A DNA stretch of 64,000 nt, taken from the NCBI RefSeq assembly GCF_000714815.1, contig NZ_JMIH01000021.1, positions 124,001-188,000 of the forward strand, in the 5' to 3' direction. This document shows positions 53,652 to 63,218 of this stretch, piece after piece (the first letter of the stretch is position 1; the number at the start of each line of letters is the position of its first letter). The position numbers and the translations under genes were made by a program. A model generated the notes under the pieces. The model was given only the letters and a program-made list of their open reading frames with translations, was not told the DNA's origin and did no database searches. This DNA comes from Anditalea andensis (GTDB lineage: Bacteria; Bacteroidota; Bacteroidia; Cytophagales; Cyclobacteriaceae).

Positions 53652-54764
53652 TTATACAATAATCCGGCCGTGCGTATTTTTGATGATTTGAGTTCCTATA
53701 TATGATGATTTTTGTAATAGGGCTACTGCTATATTGGAAGAAAGATTTGTTCCAAAAAGTTTTTGTACCGTACGGCCTACCCTTAGTCGGGTTTTAAAAT
53801 TTTTAGTCCAGTTATCCACATATTGGCGTTCGATATCATTTCTGTTTTTATTTTGCAGAATGGCTTCAGCAGCCAGTTTACCTGAATGTATCGCTATAGC
53901 CATGCCATTGCCACAGAGTGGAGTGATCAGACCTGATGCATCTCCTATCATCAAAATGTGGTTATTGATCGGTTCTTTAGAGGAAAAATTCACTTCATTA
54001 ATCACCTCCGGTTTTTCGAAGAGAAAATCACTGTTATGGAAAAGAGCTGATATGATAGGATTCTTATGGAGGACCTGTTTTTCCATTTCAGATATGTTCC
54101 CATATTTTTTTAACTGATGCTTGCTTCCAAGATAGCAAATATTAAAAGTGTCTTTTGCCACCTTATTTATCCCGAGATATCCTCCTTCAAAGTTGTGTAA
54201 AGCTACTATATGTGATGGAAAATCTGTTTTCACATGATATTTTACACCTATATATGGGGTTCTGGTATTTATAAAGGGCCGGGACAGGGATTTATCCATC
54301 TTTGATCTTTTTCCAAAGGCTCCCAATACATAGTTAGATGTTATAGAAGTTCCATCACTGAGATTTACATCAAAAAGGTTGCTTTTATTATTATAATTAA
54401 CATCCAATACCTGTGTTTCCAAAAGGAACTGAACATTTATTTCCAAACATTTTTCATATAAAAATTGGTCGAAATGGTATCTACTTATACCAAATCCTCC
54501 AAGATCAAGTGGTAGGTCTACCATTTTACCAGAGATAGCGCTTAGCCGGAAGGTGGAAATATTTATAGGATCGTGTTCATAGGGATAAAGGTTTTCTTTG
54601 ATAAGAAAATTTTTGACTTCATTGGACACATACTCTCCGCATACCCTATGGAAGGGATAAGTTTTTTTCTCTACTACTGTTACTTTTTTACCTCCTTTGG
54701 CCAGAAGATAAGCTGTAGTCAAACCGCCTAGCCCACCTCCTATCACCACTACTTTATCATCCAT
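53652..54764 (-). CDS. FAD-dependent oxidoreductase (geranylgeranyl-reductase/hydroxylase-like)
   Basis: The 370 residues start with the dinucleotide motif VVVIGGGLGGLTTAYLLAKGG and contain HRVCGEYVS and the late FAD motif GDASGLITPLCGNGMAIAIHSG. This build is shared by geranylgeranyl reductases, phenol hydroxylases and halogenases. Next to a type III PKS, it probably hydroxylates or oxidises the aromatic product (compare SrsC), or reduces an attached prenyl chain. No halogenase WxWxIP motif is seen. Reaction assignment is inference from context. Confidence 0.85.
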   Translation of the reverse strand: MDDKVVVIGGGLGGLTTAYLLAKGGKKVTVVEKKTYPFHRVCGEYVSNEVKNFLIKENLYPYEHDPINISTFRLSAISGKMVDLPLDLGGFGISRYHFDQFLYEKCLEINVQFLLETQVLDVNYNNKSNLFDVNLSDGTSITSNYVLGAFGKRSKMDKSLSRPFINTRTPYIGVKYHVKTDFPSHIVALHNFEGGYLGINKVAKDTFNICYLGSKHQLKKYGNISEMEKQVLHKNPIISALFHNSDFLFEKPEVINEVNFSSKEPINNHILMIGDASGLITPLCGNGMAIAIHSGKLAAEAILQNKNRNDIERQYVDNWTKNFKTRLRVGRTVQKLFGTNLSSNIAVALLQKSSYIGTQIIKNTHGRIIV

Positions 54765-54888
54765 AGCGCTTTACCCTTTATTGTCCTTTTGTTCCGTTCA
54801 TAAAATAATTTAACTAAAAGAAATATATTATATTAATTCAAAGTTAATTTGGCCATTCAACCAATTCTAAACTGATTAATTAATACAG

Positions 54889-57411
54889 ATGTTTTCATCC
54901 AGTAATTTAAGGCAGGTGGTTTTGAGTACTTTGCTGTTAGGTGCTATCTTCTTCTCAGAGGACGTACAGGCCCAAAGGAAAAAGAAAAAAACCAACACAA
55001 CTGCCAGTACATCATCTGATGCTCCTGCAAAAGCTGCTGCTGCAAAAAATGGCATCAAAGCTTATACCGAGGTTATCACTGCCAAAGCCAATTCAAAAGA
55101 AGGATTATTTAAGGTCCATGAAGTGGAGGGTAAATATTACTATGAGATTCCTGACAGTCTTATAGGAAGAGAAATGCTGATGGTCACGACTATAGCCAAG
55201 ACCGCTGAAGGTATCGGGTATGGCGGAGAGCGTACCAATACTCAAATGCTCCGATGGGATAAAAGGAATGATGATAAGGTAATCTTAAAACTGGTTTCAT
55301 ATAAAAATACTGCTGCAGATTCATTGCCTATCTTTCAGGCCGTCAGAAACTCTAATCTAGAACCGATCATCTATACCTTTGATGTGAAGGCCAAATCCAA
55401 AGAGGATGATGGTGTGGTCATAGAGGTAACCGATCTTTTTACCAAAGATGTCCAGGCCATAGGTTTACCAAAAAATAGAAGAACGGAGTATAAAGTCACC
55501 AGACTGGAACCAGAAAAATCATATATTGAAAACATCAATACCTATCCTATCAATATAGAAAGTCGGTACGTAATGACTTATGCTGCCTCTGAACCACCAT
55601 CTAATTCCAGTACGGGTACAATTACGGTGGAATTGAACAGTTCCATGCTGCTTTTACCCAAAACCCCAATGAAGCAGCGGCTATCTGATAGAAGGGTAGG
55701 ATGGTTCAATACTACAGTAACAGATTATGGACTTGACGAGCAGAGGGCCACTAAACGGACCTATCTGGATAGGTGGAGATTAGAAGTAAAAGAGGAGGAT
55801 ATTGAAAAATTCAGAGCGGGGGAATTGGTAGAACCTAAAAAGCCGATAATTTATTATATAGATCCTGCCACTCCGGATAAATGGAGGCCTTTTTTGAAGC
55901 AAGGTGTAGAAGACTGGAATGTGGCTTTTGAAGCTGCAGGATTTAAAAATGCCATTCAGGCAAAAGATGCACCCACCCCAGAAGAAGATCCGGGATGGAG
56001 TGCTGAAGATGCAAGGTATTCAGTCATCAGGTATTTCGCATCTGATATACAGAATGCGTATGGCCCCCATGTATCTGATCCAAGATCAGGGGAAATATTG
56101 GAATCAGATATAGGTTGGTATCACAATGTGATGAATTTATTGAGAAATTGGTATTTTATACAGACTGCTGCGGTAAATCCAGATGCCAGAAGCGTCAAAT
56201 TCAAAGATGATGTAATGGGTAGACTTATTCGATTTGTTTCATCCCATGAAGTAGGGCACACGCTGGGACTTCCCCATAATTTTGCTTCTTCTCATGCTAT
56301 ACCGGTGGATTCGCTTAGAAGTGCGTCGTTTACAAACAAATATGGTACCGCCCCCTCTATTATGGATTATGCAAGATTTAACTATGTGGCGCAGCCTGAA
56401 GATGAGGGTGTAAGCCTTTTTCCTGAGGTGGGGGTATATGATAAATATGCCATAGCATGGGGATATAGACCTATATTGGATGCAGTTACACCAGAAGATG
56501 AACAATCAGAATTAAATGAGTGGATTACATCTAAAAAAGGTGATCCGCTGTATAGATACGGAAGGCAGGGTAATTCATATGATCCGAGTACCCAAAGCGA
56601 AGATTTAGGAGATGATGCCATGAAAGCATCCGGTTATGGGATTAAAAACCTAAAGCGAATTATGCCCAATCTTATGGCATGGACAGCTGAGGAAGACAAA
56701 CCTTATAAAGATTACAGCGATCTGAATGAAATGTATGGGCAGGTATTAGCACAATATAACCGGTACATGGGTCATGTAAGGACTAATGTGGGTGGTGTCT
56801 ATGAAGTGTACCGATCTTCAGGTGATGATGAGAATGTGTATACGCATACCGATAAAAAAATTCAAAAAGAAGCAGTTAAGTTTTTGAACAAAGAGCTATT
56901 TGCTACCCCTACCTGGCTTATTGATAATACAATAATTGCACGTACCGAAGACTTTGGTGCTTTAGAAAGGATCAGAGGTATACAAGTGGGAACACTGGAT
57001 AATTTATTGGATTTTGGAAGATTGGGCAGGCTAATAGAAAACGAAGCTATAAATGGCAAACAGGCTTATACCATGTTAGAGCTATTCGATGATCTACGCG
57101 ATGGCATTTGGACAGAGTTAAACGCCGGAAAGACGATAGATGTTCACCGTCGATCTTTACAAAGAGCACATTTGGAGAGACTATCTGTACTGATGAATGA
57201 TGATGAGCCTAAGATACCATCCCAATATAGAAGATATGTGGGTGCACAGATCAATGCATCCCAATCTGATATCAGACCTTTGGTAAGGGGAGAACTGAAA
57301 ACACTTCAGCGTCAGGTAAGAGCTGCTATCCCACGTACATCAGACAGGGTTTCAAAATTACACCTGGAAGATAGTCTAGAAAGAATAAGCATAATGTTAG
57401 ATCCTAAGTAG
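54889..57411 (+). CDS. Secreted zinc-dependent metalloprotease
   Basis: The 840-residue protein has a signal peptide (cleavage near DVQAQ), a lysine- and alanine-rich linker, N-terminal DUF5118/DUF5117-like regions and a zincin catalytic domain. The zinc-binding site is HEVGHTLGLPHNF (about residue 455), and a Met-turn candidate is SIMDYARFNY. It matches the large Bacteroidota family of DUF4953/DUF5117 metalloproteases, likely periplasmic or outer-membrane-exposed; no T9SS C-terminal sorting domain is obvious. It probably degrades or processes proteins for nutrition. A clear terminator follows. Confidence 0.92.
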   Translation: MFSSSNLRQVVLSTLLLGAIFFSEDVQAQRKKKKTNTTASTSSDAPAKAAAAKNGIKAYTEVITAKANSKEGLFKVHEVEGKYYYEIPDSLIGREMLMVTTIAKTAEGIGYGGERTNTQMLRWDKRNDDKVILKLVSYKNTAADSLPIFQAVRNSNLEPIIYTFDVKAKSKEDDGVVIEVTDLFTKDVQAIGLPKNRRTEYKVTRLEPEKSYIENINTYPINIESRYVMTYAASEPPSNSSTGTITVELNSSMLLLPKTPMKQRLSDRRVGWFNTTVTDYGLDEQRATKRTYLDRWRLEVKEEDIEKFRAGELVEPKKPIIYYIDPATPDKWRPFLKQGVEDWNVAFEAAGFKNAIQAKDAPTPEEDPGWSAEDARYSVIRYFASDIQNAYGPHVSDPRSGEILESDIGWYHNVMNLLRNWYFIQTAAVNPDARSVKFKDDVMGRLIRFVSSHEVGHTLGLPHNFASSHAIPVDSLRSASFTNKYGTAPSIMDYARFNYVAQPEDEGVSLFPEVGVYDKYAIAWGYRPILDAVTPEDEQSELNEWITSKKGDPLYRYGRQGNSYDPSTQSEDLGDDAMKASGYGIKNLKRIMPNLMAWTAEEDKPYKDYSDLNEMYGQVLAQYNRYMGHVRTNVGGVYEVYRSSGDDENVYTHTDKKIQKEAVKFLNKELFATPTWLIDNTIIARTEDFGALERIRGIQVGTLDNLLDFGRLGRLIENEAINGKQAYTMLELFDDLRDGIWTELNAGKTIDVHRRSLQRAHLERLSVLMNDDEPKIPSQYRRYVGAQINASQSDIRPLVRGELKTLQRQVRAAIPRTSDRVSKLHLEDSLERISIMLDPK

Positions 57412-57439
57412 GAAGATACTTAGTAGTTTATTACAGAAT

Positions 57440-57468
57440 AAAGGGGAGACAAAAGTTCTCCCTTTTTT
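57440..57468 (+). terminator. Intrinsic terminator after the metalloprotease gene
   Basis: AAAGGGGAGA (57440-57449) pairs with TCTCCCTTTT (57457-57466), one G-T wobble, with a 7-base loop and a run of six T. It lies 28 bases after the stop. Confidence 0.85.
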
Positions 57469-57541
57469 ATGGATATTCTTGTTTTGTTACGTAGGAGAAT
57501 TATTTTTACATTTCATACGTTACAAACCTAAAAATCAGACT

Positions 57542-57964
57542 ATGTCCCAAAATACCGCAGACATTCTTAAAGATCATAATTTACGGGTTACCAGCTGCCG
57601 GAGAGATGTTTTAAGTTCTTTTTTTAAAAGACAGGAGGCACTTTCCCACTCGGATTTAGAAGAGGAACTAAAAGATGATTTTGACAGGGTCACTATATAT
57701 AGGACCTTGAAGACTTTTTTGGAAAATGACCTTATACATAAGGTATTGGATGACAGCGGAGCGACGAAATATGCCCTTTGCTTACACGAACATAGCAGTG
57801 AATCCCATCATCATCAGCATGATCATGTTCATTTCAAATGTGAAAAATGCGGCAAAACAAATTGTATAGAAGAAATTTCCCTGCCTATGGTGAGTTTGCC
57901 AAACGGTTACATCGGCAAGGATGCGAGTTTACTCATACAGGGAATCTGTAATAAGTGCAGTTAA
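57542..57964 (+). CDS. Fur-family metal-dependent regulator
   Basis: At 140 residues from ATG 57542, it has the Fur winged helix (LRVTSCRRDVLSSF...ALSHSDLEEEL...DRVTIYRTLKTFLENDLIHKV) and a metal-binding domain rich in His (SSESHHHQHDHVHFKCEKCGKTNC). The CxxC pairs near the end (CEKC, CNKC) form a structural zinc site. An alternative TTG start at 57479 adds residues without family support. Whether it senses iron, zinc or peroxide is unclear; the HHHQHDHVHF cluster is seen in Fur and Zur types. It ends in a 4-base tail-to-tail overlap with the next gene. Confidence 0.9.
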   Translation: MSQNTADILKDHNLRVTSCRRDVLSSFFKRQEALSHSDLEEELKDDFDRVTIYRTLKTFLENDLIHKVLDDSGATKYALCLHEHSSESHHHQHDHVHFKCEKCGKTNCIEEISLPMVSLPNGYIGKDASLLIQGICNKCS

Positions 57965-58188
57965 AATTCTAATAATTCAGGCTTTGCCTTTTTAGGGGCA
58001 TCTTTTGGCCAAATTACGCCCGGGGGCAGGTCTATTTTAGGTGGTGTCAGATCTTCTACTCCACCGTCACCATCATCTGTATCATTATCTTTTTTGTTTT
58101 TACGCGCCTTGGTCATGGTAGCCACAAAATAGATTAACACTACATAGGCCATTCCGCACAAAACCAAATCAATAAATAGGCTGCTCAT
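57961..58188 (-). CDS. Small membrane protein with acidic-proline tail
   Basis: The 75 residues have one N-terminal helix (about 4-24, LFIDLVLCGMAYVVLIYFVA), a basic stop-transfer patch (KARKNKK), an acidic Asp/Gly run and a proline-rich tail. No family is recognised. It ends in a 4-base overlap with the fur-like gene (the bases TTAA serve as stop codons on both strands). The codon and topology pattern support a real gene, but no function can be given. Confidence 0.62.
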   Translation of the reverse strand: MSSLFIDLVLCGMAYVVLIYFVATMTKARKNKKDNDTDDGDGGVEDLTPPKIDLPPGVIWPKDAPKKAKPELLEF

Positions 58189-58350
58189 GTCTATAAAAAT
58201 TTAAATTTTTTACTTTTATTATAATGCTCAAAAATCTAACCATAAGCTTCTTATGTTTGTTAGAAAAAAATAAAATTAACCTTCCTATTTAGATATGATT
58301 TGCTTAATAGGTGATATCATTAGATATTTGCGCTCTGAAATAGCAAAATC

Positions 58351-58821
58351 ATGATTATAAAAACCAAAAAGTATAAATTAGAAACCGGTACTTATATCAA
58401 GCTCGGGCTTCGAAATGTTTTTAAAGAACAATGGTGGGTTATTTTTATTGCCCTTGCTATTGCTTCCGGATATTTTTTTATAGCCTCGTGGTGGTGGATC
58501 AGTATGGCCATTTTGGCTTATGTACTGTATTTGCTTTTTTGGGTAATACAGTTTGCAGGAGTGACCCAAATGGAGCAGAACAAAGTGATGTTTACCAAAC
58601 TTGCCTATGAAATAGACAGTAGACAGGTGCTGATGAAGGTCAATACCAAGCAAGGTATGCCCGTAAATTGGGATATGATCAAAAAAGCGTATATTGATAA
58701 AGATGCCTTTGTCCTGATTATGTCAAAGGCCCAGTTTATACACCTTCCATTTAGGATATTCAATAGCCCCAATGAAAAAAAATTTATGGAGACTATTTTA
58801 AAAAGGAAAGCACTTGTTTAA
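58351..58821 (+). CDS. YcxB-like membrane protein
   Basis: The 156-residue protein has two adjacent helices (about 31-67) and a C-terminal PH-like/YcxB-type domain, with NWDMIKKAYIDKDAFVLIMSKAQFIHLPFRIF matching that fold in pattern (shown here only in description). Members of the family are uncharacterised. It is a single-gene unit, with AT-rich DNA upstream and a strong terminator downstream at 58899-58926. Confidence 0.78.
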   Translation: MIIKTKKYKLETGTYIKLGLRNVFKEQWWVIFIALAIASGYFFIASWWWISMAILAYVLYLLFWVIQFAGVTQMEQNKVMFTKLAYEIDSRQVLMKVNTKQGMPVNWDMIKKAYIDKDAFVLIMSKAQFIHLPFRIFNSPNEKKFMETILKRKALV

Positions 58822-58896
58822 ACAAAATTATATCTGAAATTTAAAGTTTTACATTATGCTTTATCTTCATGGATGATAAGAATCAATAAAGCAGTA

Positions 58897-58928
58897 TAAA
58901 AACCGGGGCCATATGGCCTCGGTTTTTT
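58897..58928. terminator. Strong bidirectional terminator
   Basis: AAAACCGGGGCC (58899-58910) pairs with GGCCTCGGTTTT (58915-58926), one G-T wobble, loop ATAT, with a T run to 58928 and an A-rich left side. It serves both the YcxB-like gene and the convergent BNR lipoprotein gene. Confidence 0.88.
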
Positions 58929-59976
58929 ATCTTTTGGTATAGTCAAGTTTGGCTACAATACCATTTGAACCGGAAGCCCAAACAGATCCACCTGATTTGG
59001 AAAGCTTGACAGCGTGAAATCCATCATCAGAGAACTTTACCCAATTTTCTCCTCCATCCGAGCTATAATCAGAACCATTAGGGCCTACCGTTATCAGCCA
59101 ATGAAACCTGGGAAAATATGTGACGCCGGACCTATAGCCTTGAGGTTTTTTACCTTTATTTGATATCCATGATTTTCCTTCGTCATGGCTTAATATGATA
59201 TTGTTTGAAGCATCATCTGGGGCTTCAAAATCTCCACCTACTGCTATCAGGTTTCGGTTATCTATCATACACAGGGAGAATATACCCTGCGATATAGTTC
59301 CCTGTTGAATAGGTGTATCTATAGTCTCCCATCGACCCCCCCGGTTGTGGGTATAATATATGTTACTATTAGTGCCCCCACTGGCCAGCCATATTTCATC
59401 TTCTTCTATAACCATAGCTGATCCACTGGCTGCAAATCCCGCCTCCCCTTCTTTTGCAGTTGGTGTATTCCGCAGCTGTTCCCAAGTTTCACCGGCATCT
59501 AAAGTCCTTAATATGACCCATATACCCTCTACAGGATCTCCGTATACAAATCCCTGTTTTTCATTTACAAATTCCATCCCGTTGAAAAAATCCTCCTTAC
59601 TTCCTTCATAAATCTGCTGCCAAGAATTTCCTCCATCTATGGTTTTATAGATGGCAGCAGGTTGGCCAGCTGATAAGGCTATGGCAGTGGCGGCATTGAT
59701 GGCTTCTATGTCCCTAAAATCGACACTATCCATTCCATTAATAAGTCCATGAGACCAAGTCTGCCCCCCGTCTATGGTCTTCATCCAGGTACCACCTGAT
59801 CCGGTAGCCCAAGCTATTTCTTCCGTCAATGGGGATAAACCCCTTATTGATCCTGCTGTACCGGAATCGAAAATGATCCAGCCCTGAGGGTCGGTATATT
59901 CTCCCTTATGTTGTCTGGTTTCACAGCTTGTAAGGATAGATATTATAATAAAAAACACTAACACTCTATTGGTCAT
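58927..59976 (-). CDS. BNR/Asp-box repeat lipoprotein (Ycf48-like)
   Basis: The 349-residue lipoprotein (LTSC, C18) is built from repeated beta-propeller blades with Asp-box motifs: TIDGGQTW, TIDGGNSW, TLDAGETW, SHDEGKSW and SSDGGENW. This resembles Ycf48-like and oxidoreductase-associated propellers. It is presumably anchored at the cell surface or periplasmic side; the role is unknown, and propellers of this type often bind or assemble other proteins. It lies just downstream of uvrA (27-base gap), but a functional link is unlikely. Confidence 0.87.
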   Translation of the reverse strand: MTNRVLVFFIIISILTSCETRQHKGEYTDPQGWIIFDSGTAGSIRGLSPLTEEIAWATGSGGTWMKTIDGGQTWSHGLINGMDSVDFRDIEAINAATAIALSAGQPAAIYKTIDGGNSWQQIYEGSKEDFFNGMEFVNEKQGFVYGDPVEGIWVILRTLDAGETWEQLRNTPTAKEGEAGFAASGSAMVIEEDEIWLASGGTNSNIYYTHNRGGRWETIDTPIQQGTISQGIFSLCMIDNRNLIAVGGDFEAPDDASNNIILSHDEGKSWISNKGKKPQGYRSGVTYFPRFHWLITVGPNGSDYSSDGGENWVKFSDDGFHAVKLSKSGGSVWASGSNGIVAKLDYTKR

Positions 59977-60003
59977 GATGTTTATATAAGCTGTAATATG
60001 TTT

Positions 60004-62823
60004 CTAATCTAAAAATGATTCTCTTAAATACCTCGCAGTATGGTTATCTTGTATTTCTTTCAGTGCTTTTGGCGTTCCTTCAAATGTGACATATCCACCT
60101 TTGTCCCCACCTTCAGGACCTAGATCTATCACCCAATCGGCCGATTTGATTACTTCGGTATTATGCTCGATAATGATCACAGAATGTCCCTGGTCTATCA
60201 GCGCATTGATAGAATGAAGCAATTTTTTTATATCATGGAAATGCAGCCCGGTAGTTGGTTCATCAAATATAAAGAGGATATGATCATTTGATTTATTATT
60301 GTTTTTACCTAAATATGAAGCCAGTTTTACCCTTTGCGCTTCACCTCCACTTAATGTGTTGGAAGATTGGCCAAGGCCTATATAGCCAAGGCCGACTTCC
60401 CCAAGCGGTTCCAGTTTGTTTATAATAGCAGGTTTATCCCTGAAGAAATCCAAGGCTTCATCTATGGTAAGATCCAGGACATCCGATATATCCTTATCAT
60501 GGTATTTTATATCTAAAATTTCGTTTTTAAATCTTTTTCCCTTACATGATTCACATGTAAGGAAAATATCTGCCATGAATTGCATTTCGATCTTTTGGGT
60601 ACCTTCTCCCTGACAGGCTTCACATCTTCCGCCGTCGACATTGAAGCTGAAAAATGCAGGCTTATAATTCCGCTGCTTGGATAAGGCTTGTTCGGCATAT
60701 AAATTTCTGATTGCATCATAAGCTTTTACGTAGGTCACGGGGTTGGATCTGGATGATTTTCCTATTGGGTTTTGGTCTACAAATTCTATTTGGGTGATTT
60801 GTTTATAATCCCCTTCCAGTTTGTCAAATTTTCCCGTTTCATCTATCACAGTACCCAGGATTTTGCCTAAAGCAGGATAAAGTACTTTTTTGATAAGCGT
60901 AGATTTACCAGAACCACTTACTCCTGTTATGACGGTGAGAGCATGGAGTGGAAAACTCACCTGAAGGTTTTTCAGATTATTTTCTCTTGCGCCTTTTACG
61001 GTTATTTTGTCTTTCCAGGTTCTTATTCCCTGTTTTACGTTGATTTTTTCTTCCCCTTTTAGGTATTTGGCGGTATGGCTGTTACCTGCTTCCAGCAGCT
61101 GATCAAGATTGCCCTGAAATACAAGCTCTCCACCATGTACACCTGCATCTGGCCCTATGTCTATGATTTCATCTGCGGCTTTCATGATTTTCTCCTCATG
61201 TTCTACTACGATTACTGTATTGCCCATATCTCGTAGGCTCTTCAATACAGAGATCAGTCTGTCTGTATCCCGGGGATGGAGACCTATACTTGGTTCATCT
61301 AGGATGTACATTGATCCTACCAGAGCTGATCCAAGCGATGTAGCCAGTTTTATGCGTTGATATTCACCTCCAGATAGTGTAGAAGTAAGCCGATTAAGTG
61401 TAAGGTATCCCAGCCCAACCTTATTAATATATTCCAATCGATTTATTATTTCTTTTAGGAGGCGATTAGCTACTTTTTCTTCCGAAGATGTAAGTGTGAT
61501 ATTGAGAAAATGATCATATGCCTGTTCTATGGGCATCAGTACGATATCAATGATACTTTTTTGATCTACTTTCACATATGAGGCATCTTTCCTTAACCTG
61601 GTTCCTTTACAGTCCGGGCAGGTGGTCCTGCCACGGAAGCGGGACAGCATTACTCTATATTGGATTTTATGGGTTTTACTTTGAAGGTGTGTAAAGAATT
61701 CATCCAGACCTTTAAAATACTTATTGCCCTTCCATATTAAGTCCTGATGTTCCTGGTCCAGATCTTCATATGCCCTGTGTATAGGGAAGTCAAACTGGAT
61801 TCCATTTTTGATGAGAGGCTCAACCCATTTTTTGGAACTTTCCCCCCTCCAAGGTGCTATGGCGCCTTCATAAATTGATAAGCTCTTATCAGGAATCACC
61901 AGATCAGGACTAATGCCCAGAACGGAGCCAAATCCCTCACATGTTTTACAGGCCCCATAGGGGTTGTTAAAACTGAAAAAGTTTACAGAAGGATGTTCAA
62001 ATGTCATCCCGTCCAGTTCAAATCTATCATTGAATGTCTGATCCGCTTTACCGGGGACCAATATATGACAGGATCCATGGCCTTCGTAAAATGCGGTCTG
62101 TACACTATCTGCTATTCTAAACTGATTGTCCTCATCTTCATGTTTTACTGAAATCCTATCTATAAGGATATCATAATCTCCTTCCGGGAAATGGTCTTCA
62201 TTGATAAGATCTTCTACAAAAAAAGCTTCCTTATTAATCAATACCCTGCTGAAGCCTTTTTGCAAGAGGATTTCAATTTCTTTTTTGATGGTTCGATCGG
62301 TAGAGATCAGTAGTGGGCAGCTGATCATCACCTTTTCCCCTTCTTCAAAACGGTGAATGAAATCAACTACATCAGTAATGGTGTTGTGTTTCACCTCATT
62401 GCCGGATATAGGTGAAATAGTCCTGCCTATGCGGCTGTACAGCAGTTTAAGATAATCGTAGATTTCGGTGGTGGTACCTACAGTAGAACGGGGGTTTTTG
62501 GTAGATACTTTTTGCTGTATGGCTATAGCCGGAGATACTCCTTTGATATATTCTACATCGGGTTTCTCCATTCTTCCCAGGAACTGGCGGGCATATGAGC
62601 TGAGGCTTTCTACATACATCCTCTGGCCTTCGGCAAATAAGGTGTCAAAGGCGAGTGAGGATTTACCGGATCCCGATAGGCCTGTCACCACTACTAATTT
62701 ATTTCTGGGGATAGCTACGCTTAAGCTTTTTAGGTTATTTACCTTGGCATTTTTTATTATGATGAAGGCTCTTGGATCTAGTTGATCAAAAGGGACCGAT
62801 TTATCTTCCATTATATGATGCAT
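60004..62823 (-). CDS. uvrA: Excinuclease ABC subunit A
   Basis: UvrA finds bulky DNA lesions with UvrB in nucleotide-excision repair. At 939 residues it has two ATPase modules with Walker A GLSGSGKSSLAFDTL (about residue 50) and GVSGSGKSTLIKKVL (about 635) and two signature motifs LSGGE. It also has zinc-binding CxxC pairs (CKTCEGFG/CPDCKGT and CEACQGEG/CESCKGK). The first few codons contain two Met; initiation at the fifth codon (MEDKS) is equally likely. uvrB and uvrC are not in the window. Confidence 0.97.
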   Translation of the reverse strand: MHHIMEDKSVPFDQLDPRAFIIIKNAKVNNLKSLSVAIPRNKLVVVTGLSGSGKSSLAFDTLFAEGQRMYVESLSSYARQFLGRMEKPDVEYIKGVSPAIAIQQKVSTKNPRSTVGTTTEIYDYLKLLYSRIGRTISPISGNEVKHNTITDVVDFIHRFEEGEKVMISCPLLISTDRTIKKEIEILLQKGFSRVLINKEAFFVEDLINEDHFPEGDYDILIDRISVKHEDEDNQFRIADSVQTAFYEGHGSCHILVPGKADQTFNDRFELDGMTFEHPSVNFFSFNNPYGACKTCEGFGSVLGISPDLVIPDKSLSIYEGAIAPWRGESSKKWVEPLIKNGIQFDFPIHRAYEDLDQEHQDLIWKGNKYFKGLDEFFTHLQSKTHKIQYRVMLSRFRGRTTCPDCKGTRLRKDASYVKVDQKSIIDIVLMPIEQAYDHFLNITLTSSEEKVANRLLKEIINRLEYINKVGLGYLTLNRLTSTLSGGEYQRIKLATSLGSALVGSMYILDEPSIGLHPRDTDRLISVLKSLRDMGNTVIVVEHEEKIMKAADEIIDIGPDAGVHGGELVFQGNLDQLLEAGNSHTAKYLKGEEKINVKQGIRTWKDKITVKGARENNLKNLQVSFPLHALTVITGVSGSGKSTLIKKVLYPALGKILGTVIDETGKFDKLEGDYKQITQIEFVDQNPIGKSSRSNPVTYVKAYDAIRNLYAEQALSKQRNYKPAFFSFNVDGGRCEACQGEGTQKIEMQFMADIFLTCESCKGKRFKNEILDIKYHDKDISDVLDLTIDEALDFFRDKPAIINKLEPLGEVGLGYIGLGQSSNTLSGGEAQRVKLASYLGKNNNKSNDHILFIFDEPTTGLHFHDIKKLLHSINALIDQGHSVIIIEHNTEVIKSADWVIDLGPEGGDKGGYVTFEGTPKALKEIQDNHTARYLRESFLD

Positions 62824-62870
62824 AAGTACAAATATACCAAGAGAACATGGTAAATAGTAATTTTGTTGGT

Positions 62871-62969
62871 ATGGATAAATACGCCATTTTTAAAGTTTGG
62901 ATAATAGGTATAGGGTTATCAAATTTTTTGTGGGTTTTACTCCTTAAAATAGGAGCATTTCGACGCTAA
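62871..62969 (+). CDS. Possible 32-residue membrane peptide
   Basis: In the 395-base gap between uvrA and the sigma-factor gene, an ATG-TAA frame encodes a charged start (MDKYAIFK), a hydrophobic helix (WIIGIGLSNFLWVLLL) and a basic end (KIGAFRR). It has the look of a small membrane peptide, but there is no neighbour or homologue to support it. The rest of this gap (62970-63218) is AT-rich and shows no gene. Confidence 0.3.
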   Translation: MDKYAIFKVWIIGIGLSNFLWVLLLKIGAFRR

Positions 62970-63218
62970 AGTTATAATTTAAAATAAAATTCGTTCGATT
63001 AGTATTTAGCTGTAAACTTCTTTTTTATAAAGGCTAGCAACATGTTACAGAGGAATGTTCGGTGGATATTACAATGATGTAGTTAATAAATCCAAAAAAA
63101 CTCAAATTTGATTGCATTGTATTTTTCTAATATATACATTTGGAAAATAGCATAATATTGTTTCACGATAAATTCATAATATGGGATAAAACTCTACGTT
63201 ATTTAAAAGTTAGAATTT

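Noticed and set aside
57479-57541. TTG-started extension of the Fur-family protein
   Set aside because: The added 21 residues have no counterpart in the family and begin just past the upstream terminator.
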